Shown here: in pieces, positions 58,591 to 64,000 of the stretch | Layout of the letters: the number at the start of each line of letters is the position of its first letter | Numbering within the stretch: the stretch's first letter is position 1 | Assembly: GCA_964578835.1 (NCBI GenBank) | Contig: CAZOEL010000034.1 | Span: forward strand, 1 to 64,000 | Source: CAZOEL01 sp964578835 | GTDB lineage: Bacteria > Desulfobacterota > Syntrophobacteria > Syntrophobacterales > Syntrophobacteraceae | Length of the DNA: 64,000 nucleotides | Reading direction: 5' to 3' | Translations under genes and position numbers: made by a program | Notes under the pieces: model-generated | Databases searched by the model: none | Told to the model about the DNA's origin: nothing | The model's input: only the letters and a program-made list of their open reading frames with translations

Positions 58591-59307
58591 ATGGTCAGAA
58601 ATGAGCCTGCTCAGAATCAGAGCGCACAAGTTGGCGATTCAGCCAAGATTTACTGCTTTATGGATGTTGTGGCCAAGGAGGCAGAAGAGTATGCGGCTGA
58701 TCACACCACCCCCATGTCTGACCTCCTTGAGGAGGTCGAGCTCTTTACACTGACAAGAACACCCTATCCGAGCATGCTCACTGGCCGTATGGAAGGTCGA
58801 TTCCTGCAGTTGGCGACTCAACTCTCAGGCGCAAAGCGCGTGGTTGATATCGGCACATTCACGGGCTATTCGGCGCTTGCCATAGCAGAGGTCCTGCCCG
58901 GTGACGGCCAAGTCCTCACGATCGAACACAACGCAGAGCATGCGAAGATAGCCCAGGGGTTTTTCAACCGGAGCTCGAGCGGTTACAAGATTACTCTTCG
59001 GGTGGGTGAAGCGATCGAGATTCTAAAGAGTATGCCGGATGCAAAGACAGACCTTGTTTTCATTGATGCCGACAAGCAAAATTATGGCGCCTATTACCAG
59101 GAATCGATGCGAATCCTCAGGGACGGAGGCCTCATACTTGCCGACAATGCACTGTGGTACGGCAGGATATTCGATCCCAAAGACGAGGATAGCCGGGCTA
59201 TGGCTGACTTCAACGACATGGTGAAAGCAGACGAGAGGGCTGAGAAGCTCTTCCTCACCATCCGAGACGGCATATACCTGGTGAGAAAACGTGGCGGCAC
59301 AGATTGA
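58591..59307 (+). CDS. Class I SAM-dependent O-methyltransferase
   Basis: A 238-residue enzyme of the caffeoyl-CoA/catechol O-methyltransferase type. The SAM-binding motif is RVVDIGTFTGYSALAIAEVL, the acidic strand end VLTIEHN, and the metal/substrate site DLVFIDADKQNYGAYY, followed by LILADNALWYGRI. AAGGAG precedes the ATG. The substrate is unknown; bacterial members methylate catechols or similar diols. It stands alone on the plus strand, divergent from the two unknown genes. Confidence 0.9.
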   Translation: MVRNEPAQNQSAQVGDSAKIYCFMDVVAKEAEEYAADHTTPMSDLLEEVELFTLTRTPYPSMLTGRMEGRFLQLATQLSGAKRVVDIGTFTGYSALAIAEVLPGDGQVLTIEHNAEHAKIAQGFFNRSSSGYKITLRVGEAIEILKSMPDAKTDLVFIDADKQNYGAYYQESMRILRDGGLILADNALWYGRIFDPKDEDSRAMADFNDMVKADERAEKLFLTIRDGIYLVRKRGGTD

Positions 59308-59387
59308 ATCCAATTGTCCGATCCAATAGCGGATGCATGGCTTGGAGCAACTTAAGAGCCGGAAAGAAAGAAATCATCGTTATTCTA

Positions 59388-59474
59388 AATTCCCGCGAAG
59401 GCGGGAATGACGGAAAACGGCTTAGGCAATCATTCCTGCGTTCCTACAGTCATTACCTCGAAGGCGGGAATCCA
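59388..59474. repeat. REP-like GCGGGAAT repeats
   Basis: ATTCCCGC (59389-59396) and GCGGGAAT (59401-59408) form an 8-bp stem. A second half-copy, AAGGCGGGAATCCAGG, lies at 59461-59476. Similar palindromes are common intergenic repeats in proteobacteria. They sit just upstream of the degraded restriction-modification region. Confidence 0.5.
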
Positions 59475-59544
59475 GGCTCTTTCATAAAACAGACAAGCTC
59501 AATAGAGCCCCCAGAACATTTGTAGCGAAAAACCTGCTGTAGCA

Positions 59545-60093
59545 TTGAGCTCGGCGACGAGGATCTTTCGGCGTGTGGGATTTCTTCCCGAACTGCGTTT
59601 CGTTTGGAATGGACATGCGGTCAGTTTTGATAAAGTATTCATCGGCTTATACATTTTGTGGATGCTGGTAGAGTTACGAATTTCAAAAAGGGATGTGAGT
59701 ACCGAGGGCAAGAAGACATCAGATTCTGCAACCTGCCAGCTATACGGGTTCGGACAGGCGCTTACCTTTCTTACCGCCCTTTGGTTCCCACCTGCCTGGC
59801 GAACGCCGAACATCGTCCATCTCTTGGGGCTCAGCACTTTTGTAGCTGGCGTCTGCTATCGATTGTGGGCAATTCGTACGTTGGGCCAGTACTACTCGCA
59901 CAGAGTGCAAACTTTAGCCCAGCACCAGATTGTCGCTTCCGGACCATACCGCTTAACAAGGCATCCGGCCTATGCAGGAATGATCGTCGCCAATGCTGGA
60001 ATATCCATGTATTTTTTAAATTGGGTGACCGTAGGCGTATTTCTTTTCATTCTCGTACCACTGCAACCACTTGATTACACTCAATTTTGCGAC
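59545..60093 (+). pseudogene. Truncated isoprenylcysteine carboxyl methyltransferase-like gene
   Basis: About 180 residues of an ICMT-like membrane methyltransferase: LYILWMLVELRISKRD, then YRLWAIRTLGQYYSHRV and QIVASGPYRLTRHPAYAGM, followed by a membrane helix. The family's last 20-30 residues (an EE...F..Y..Y motif) are missing. The frame instead runs straight into hsdM-like sequence around 60070-60100. The start may be TTG at 59545; no clear ribosome-binding site is present. The enzyme is probably non-functional. Confidence 0.65.
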
Positions 60094-60645
60094 ATCGTGT
60101 CGCACGCTAACGGCAGCACGAGCTCCAACTACGGCGGCGAGGGCGAGATCCGGAAGAACATGATCGAGGCGGGCCTGATCGACTGCATGGTGGCTCTTCC
60201 GGCCCAGCTCTTTTACAACACCATGATCCCCGCATGCCTCTGGTTCCTGGCCCGCAACAAGGCCAACGGCAAATTCCGTAACCGCTCCCGCGATATCCTC
60301 TTCATTGACGCCCGAAAGCTCGGCGCCATGATCAACCGCCGCAACAAGGAGTTTTCGGACGATGACATTGCCCAGATCGCCGACACCTACCACTCCTGGC
60401 GCAACATGGACGGCCAATACGAAGACAAACCCGGCTTCTGTAAGTCAGCCACACTGGAGGAGGTCCGGAAGAACAACCATGTCCTCATGCCGGGTCGCTA
60501 TGTCGGCACCGAGGCGGAGGAGGATGACGGCATTCCCTTTGACGACAAGATGAAGGTCCTCACCGCCAAACTGGCGGAGCAGTTTGCCAGGGGCATAGAG
60601 CTGGAGACGTTGATCCGCAAGAATCTGAAAGGGATCGGCTATGGG
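60094..60645 (+). pseudogene. hsdM: C-terminal fragment of type I restriction-modification methyltransferase HsdM
   Basis: About 183 residues of HsdM: HANGSTSSNYGGEGEIRK, DCMVALPAQLFYNTMIPACL, WFLARNKANGKF and KNNHVLMPGRYVGTE, ending LETLIRKNLKGIGYGL. The N-terminal two thirds, including the SAM-binding and NPPF/Y catalytic motifs, are absent. The fragment is in frame with the upstream ICMT-like gene, giving one 454-codon chimeric frame that runs on to 60909 through the next gene because the normal stop is lost. It cannot be an active methylase. Confidence 0.82.
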
Positions 60646-61757
60646 CTCTCATCTGGTCTTTTACGGCGAGCTCCTAGTCGAGATAAAGAACCGAATCCGT
60701 CGGGGCCAGACCCGAGCTGTTCTCTCGGCCAATGCGGAAATGATAGCCATGTATTGGGACATCGGCCGCATGATCCATCAGCGGCAGAAGGAAAAAGGCT
60801 GGGGTGCGGGCGTCATCTCCCGGCTCGCTGTAGATCTGAGAAACGAGCTTCCCGAGGTCAAAGGCTTTTCGGAACGAAATATCAAACGGATGTTGGCATT
60901 TTTCCGTGAATATCCCTCGCCTGGAATTGTGCCACAGCTCGTGGCACAATTAGGCGGCATGCAAGATCCCATGGAGAAAGTGCCGCAGCCCGTGGCACAA
61001 ATAATGGAGACGGATTCCCTCCCAACCTTGCAGCGGCTCGTTGCACAAATTCCCTGGGGCCACAATATCCTGTTGATGGAGAGGGTCAAGGATTTCCCTG
61101 CCCGCCTCTGGTATATGAGGCAGACCATTGATCACGGCTGGAGCCGGGATACGCTGGCAGCCATGATCAAAGGCACGGCCCATGAGCGACAGGGAGGAGC
61201 GGTCAGCAACTTTGCCGCTCGCCTTCCCTCCCCCCAATCGGAGCTCGCCCGGCAATTACTCAAAGATCCCTATGTATTCGATTTTCTGACCCTTGAGGAA
61301 CCGTTTCACGAACGGGAGCTGGAAACCGGATTAGTCCGGCACCTGGAATAATTCCTGCTGGAACTGGGGTCCGGCTTTGCCTTCGTCAGGCGTCAATATC
61401 ACCTGGAAGTGAGCGACAGGGACTTTTACCTTGATCTGCTGTTCTACCACCTCAAGCTGCGCTGCTTCATCGTTATCGAGCTGAAAAAGGGCGACTTCAA
61501 GCCGGAGTACGCCGGTTATGAACTTTTACTGCTCGGTTGTGGACGACCTGCTCAGGCACGAGGCAGATCAGCCCACCATCGGCCTGATCCTCTGCCAGAC
61601 CAAGGACCGTATCCTAGCCGAGTATACCCTACGCGACATCCACAAACCGATCGGCATTTCCGACTATGAGCTGACACGGGCTTTGCCGGAAAGCCTGAGG
61701 TCGAGTTTGCCGACTGTGGAAGAGATTGAGGCGGAGTTGGGAGGGGAGTTGGGATGA
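60641..61757 (+). pseudogene. DUF1016/YhcG-type PD-(D/E)XK nuclease gene, disrupted
   Basis: The first 236 codons encode the DUF1016 N-terminal domain (MYWDIGRMIHQRQKEKGWG, GFSERNIKRMLAFF, DNA-binding helices). An in-frame TAA at 61349 follows LVRHLE, after which the nuclease domain continues in the same frame (FLLELGSGFAF, HLEVSDRDFYLDLLFYHLKL, VIELKKGDFKPEYAG). A small indel near 61517 then shifts the frame to MNFYCSVVDDLLRHEADQPT and on to 61757. Two lesions make it a pseudogene. DUF1016 genes are common passengers in type I loci. Confidence 0.85.
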
Positions 61758-63090
61758 GTATGCAGGGCTGGAAGAAATGCAAGCTTGGGGATATAGCAGA
61801 GATTCAAACCGGACCATTTGGAAGTCAGTTGCATGCAAGTGATTATGTGGATGAAGGGACCCCTGTAGTGATGCCTGTAAATATTGTTGAGGGCTATGTA
61901 GCAGTCGATAAAATTGCACGTGTTTTACACAACGATATTTCGCGCCTTCATAAGTACAAATTGATTGAAGGAGATATTGTTTTTAGCAGAAGAGGAGATG
62001 TGGATAAACATGCCTTTGTGACTGAAAAGGAAGATGGGTGGCTTTGTGGGACTGTTTGCCTAAGAGTCAGGTGCACCCAAGGAAATAGTTCAAAGTTTAT
62101 TTCATACTATCTTTGTTGCGATACATAAAGGAATGGTTAAGGAATCATGCTGTTGGCACAACAATGCCAAATCTGAATACAACTATCTTATCGAATTTGC
62201 CTATTCTGCTTCCCGACCTCCCCACCCAAACCCGCATTGCCGCCATCCTCTCCGCGCTGGACGACAAGATCGAGCTGAACCGCCAGACCAACGCCACGCT
62301 GGAGGCCATTGCTCAGGCGATTTTCAAGGAATGGTTTGTGGAATTCCGTTTCCCCGGCGCCACCGGTGAAATGCAGGACAGCGAGCTTGGTTCCATTCCG
62401 AAAGGGTGGAGGGTTGGGAAATTGAAGGACATCTGCGAGCTCAACCCGAGGTTGTCGTTGAAGAAGGGGACCAGTGCTAAGTATGTTGAAATGAAAAGTC
62501 TCTCGCAGTCCTCATTGTCAATTGATGTACCAATAGAGCGGGAATTTACGTCCGGCAGTAAGTTCCAAAATGGAGACACTTTATTGGCACGCATTACCCC
62601 GTGCCTCGAAAATGGCAAAACAGGTTTTGTCGATTTTCTTGATGGGGAAGAGATTGGCTGGGGTTCAACAGAATTTATTGTTCTGAGAAAGAAAGATCAT
62701 ATCAATCCATACTATATTTATTGCCTCTCGAGGTTTCCAGGGTTTCGTGACTTCGCCGTCCAGTCAATGACGGGATCTTCTGGAAGACAGCGAGTCGTTG
62801 AATCAATCCTATCTGACTATGCGGTTGTAATTCCAAACAGGAGAATCAGTGACCATTATCTTCAAGTCGTGGAAAAGTTGTTTCTTCAGATGAAAAACAA
62901 TTCGGATCAATCAGCCACCCTGGCCCAATCCCGTGACATCCTCCTCCCAAAATTAATGAATGGGGAAATTCCCGTAGGGGCAGGTTCCAAACCTGCCCTA
63001 TGCAGACACCCCGCCCCCGTCCTTGGTTTGGAACCTGCCCTACCCAATCCACCATCACCGAACCAGGATGGGGTCCATCATGACCGGTAA
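61754..63090 (+). pseudogene. hsdS: Frameshifted type I specificity subunit gene hsdS
   Basis: Target-recognition domain 1 (WKKCKLGDIAEIQTGPFGSQ near the start) runs to about 62120. A one-base-type shift then moves the frame to YIKEWLRNHAVGTTMPNLNT, then LPTQTRIAAILSALDDKIEL (central conserved helix), domain 2 and DILLPKLMNGEIPV. Both halves are otherwise intact. The last 40 residues are encoded by a REP palindrome pair (VGAGSKPAL...GLEPAL), replacing the normal end. The ATG overlaps the DUF1016 stop (ATGA). Non-functional unless the shift is a sequencing error or programmed. Confidence 0.82.
62974..63043. repeat. REPIN 1 (inverted pair of REP palindromes) at the 3' end of hsdS
   Basis: GTAGGGGCAGGTTCCAAACC (62974-62993, continuing TGCCCTA) is paired with the inverted copy TTGGTTTGGAACCTGCCCTA at 63023-63042. 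The spacer is C-rich. It is read through as the last residues of HsdS. Confidence 0.8.
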
Positions 63091-63217
63091 CGCCCGATAC
63101 AATCCCGCCATCCACCACCGCCGTTCCATCCGGTTGCAGGGATACGATTATTCCCGGGCCGGCGCCTATTTTGTCACAATCTGCGCCAACAGCCGTGAAT
63201 ATTTGTTCGGCGCCGTT

Positions 63218-63293
63218 GTAGGGGCGGGTTCCAAACCCGCCTGGGATCTGGGGCACAAGGCAGCAGCAGGGCGGGTTTGGAACCCGCCCCTAC
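63218..63293. repeat. REPIN 2 inside the RAYT gene
   Basis: GTAGGGGCGGGTTCCAAACC (first 20 of 24 bases, 63218-63241) and its exact reverse complement ending CCCGCCCCTAC (63270-63293) flank a 28-base spacer. It interrupts the RAYT coding sequence after YLFGAV and causes the frame change. Confidence 0.88.
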
Positions 63294-63435
63294 GCAACCA
63301 TCCCAAATGGTGTTGAACGAATTCGGGGAAATCGTCAAAAATACATGGGTGGATTTGCCAAACCACATTACCGGGCTTGAATTGGATGAATTTGTGATCA
63401 TGCCCAATCATTTCCACGGCATTGTCGTTATCATT

Positions 63436-63479
63436 GAGGCGGGTTTGGAACCCAGGGCGGGTTTGGAACCCGCCCGTAC
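63436..63479. repeat. Tandem REP copies inside the RAYT gene
   Basis: GGCGGGTTTGGAACCC occurs twice in direct orientation (63438 and 63456), the second extended to CGCCCGTAC. It is translated as an in-frame AGLEPRAGLEPAR insert between the HUH motif and the next conserved helix. Confidence 0.8.
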
Positions 63480-63764
63480 GTCGCTGCTGGAAATTGTGCG
63501 GCAATTGAAGACGTTTTCTGCACGACGGATCAACAAGATACGGGGAATCCAGGGGCTGCCGGTCTGGCAGCGCAACTACTGGGAGCATATCGTCCGCAAT
63601 GAAAAGGAGCTAAATCGTATCCGCGCATACATCCTCGACAATCCCTCCCAATGGGAAGCGGACAAATTACATCCTCGTGGGAGTGAAAAATCTTTCGCCC
63701 CTACATCCGCCCCTGCGGAAATCCATGAACCTACCGCCGATTATGGCATAGAGGTCTGGATGGT

Positions 63765-64000
63765 ATGAGCAACCGATTATACGAATCCGAAATCGAGCAG
63801 ATCGCCCTCGATATCCTTCGGGACGAGAACGGTTACGCGACAACTTTTGGTCCCGAGATCTCCGAAGGCGAGCGCAAGGAGCGGGAGTATACAGAGGAAC
63901 TGATTCATCTGGCCAAAGAGATACGCGAGGCAGACACAAGGGGTGAAACACTCAATCTACGGATGGACGAGCTCGCCTTTTACGATGCCTTGGCTGACAA
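63765..64000 (+). pseudogene. hsdR: hsdR with a large internal deletion (runs off the window)
   Basis: The first 40 residues (YESEIEQIALDILRDENGYA, TTFGPEISEGERKERE) match the N-terminus of HsdR restriction subunits. The frame then passes without a break into YTEELIHLAKEIREADTRGE and LNLRMDELAFYDALADK, which belongs near the HsdR C-terminus. The nuclease and DEAD-box translocase regions, normally 600-700 residues, are missing. The ATG overlaps the RAYT stop (ATGA). The frame is open to the window end. Confidence 0.7.

Larger units (their letters stand above)
63080..63768 (+). pseudogene. REP-associated tyrosine transposase (RAYT) gene interrupted by REPs
   Basis: An HUH/Y1 transposase of the TnpA-REP type: LQGYDYSRAGAYFVTICANS, then after REPIN 2 in another frame MVLNEFGEIVKNTW, FVIMPNHFHGIVVI (HxH motif), WQRNYWEHIVRNEKELNRI and RAYILDNPSQWEADK (catalytic Tyr region). 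REPIN 2 splits the gene and changes the frame near 63290. A tandem REP adds AGLEPRAGLEPAR after the HUH motif. The gene lies where a type I locus would continue to hsdR. It is probably dead, although its own REPs surround it. Confidence 0.8.

Noticed and set aside
62974..63480. Possible CRISPR array in the repeated GGCGGGTTTGGAACCC units
   Set aside because: The units are inverted pairs and tandem copies at irregular spacing inside coding sequence, with no unique equal-length spacers and no cas genes. They are REP/REPIN elements.

Overview
The window looks like a chromosome segment from a free-living anaerobic Gram-negative bacterium, most probably a member of the Desulfobacterota (the former Deltaproteobacteria). 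This is inferred from the large sensory repertoire, the DUF3786 protein, the multihaem c-type cytochromes, the tungsten/molybdenum enzyme and the C-terminal CxxC...C domain at 10.2 kb. No rRNA or tRNA gene was seen, and the species cannot be named from this sequence.

Layout. (1) 0.3-10.3 kb, plus strand: a two-component block with a MASE3/PAS histidine kinase and small receiver protein, a histidine-kinase remnant, a hybrid kinase, a PAS kinase with a C-terminal receiver, a sigma-54 response regulator and a membrane sensor-like protein. (2) 31.3-10.4 kb, minus strand: one almost gapless 21-kb array that is the centrepiece. In transcription order it encodes a receiver lacking its phosphoacceptor Asp, a ParA-like ATPase, a coiled-coil/TPR protein, a lidless Hsp70, a soluble tandem chemoreceptor, a triple-CheW scaffold with an inserted CZB-like domain, CheB, a HEAT-repeat protein, CheR, CheY, STAS, CheY, CheA, a membrane MCP carrying a CheZ-like motif, STAS, RsbR, RsbS, RsbT, a second RsbT, an RsbX-like phosphatase and an RsbU-like phosphatase fused to a GHKL kinase domain. 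A complete chemosensory pathway is thus joined to a complete stressosome, with chaperone and ParA components at its head.

(3) 31.7-46.5 kb: mixed genes, including a DUF421 protein, a zinc-ribbon protein, a haem-binding chemoreceptor with a CZB domain, an acetylene-hydratase-like Mo/W enzyme, a polysaccharide deacetylase, a GNAT enzyme, DUF486, DUF72 and DUF3786 proteins, a NosL-like protein, a secreted Cys-repeat protein, an EF-hand protein, YajD and a CoA-disulfide-reductase/rhodanese fusion. (4) 47.4-51.7 kb: two exported c-type cytochromes, a di-haem peroxidase-like protein and a nine-CxxCH protein. (5) 51.7-57.2 kb: a perfect 72-bp palindrome, a decayed transposase, a diguanylate cyclase, cheZ, a 5'-truncated creD, creB and creC. 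(6) 57.3-59.3 kb: two small unknown genes and an O-methyltransferase.

(7) 59.5-64.0 kb: a graveyard of a type I restriction-modification locus. It holds an hsdM fragment fused to a truncated isoprenylcysteine methyltransferase gene, a DUF1016 nuclease with a stop and a frameshift, a frameshifted hsdS, a REP-associated transposase gene interrupted by REP palindromes, and an hsdR gene with a very large internal deletion. Small repeats (a 200-bp MITE-like element, a second MITE-like family, REPINs, and 'word-repeat' inverted spacers inside the chemosensory array) are scattered through the window.

All assignments come from reading motifs by eye. Domain limits are approximate and no database search was run.
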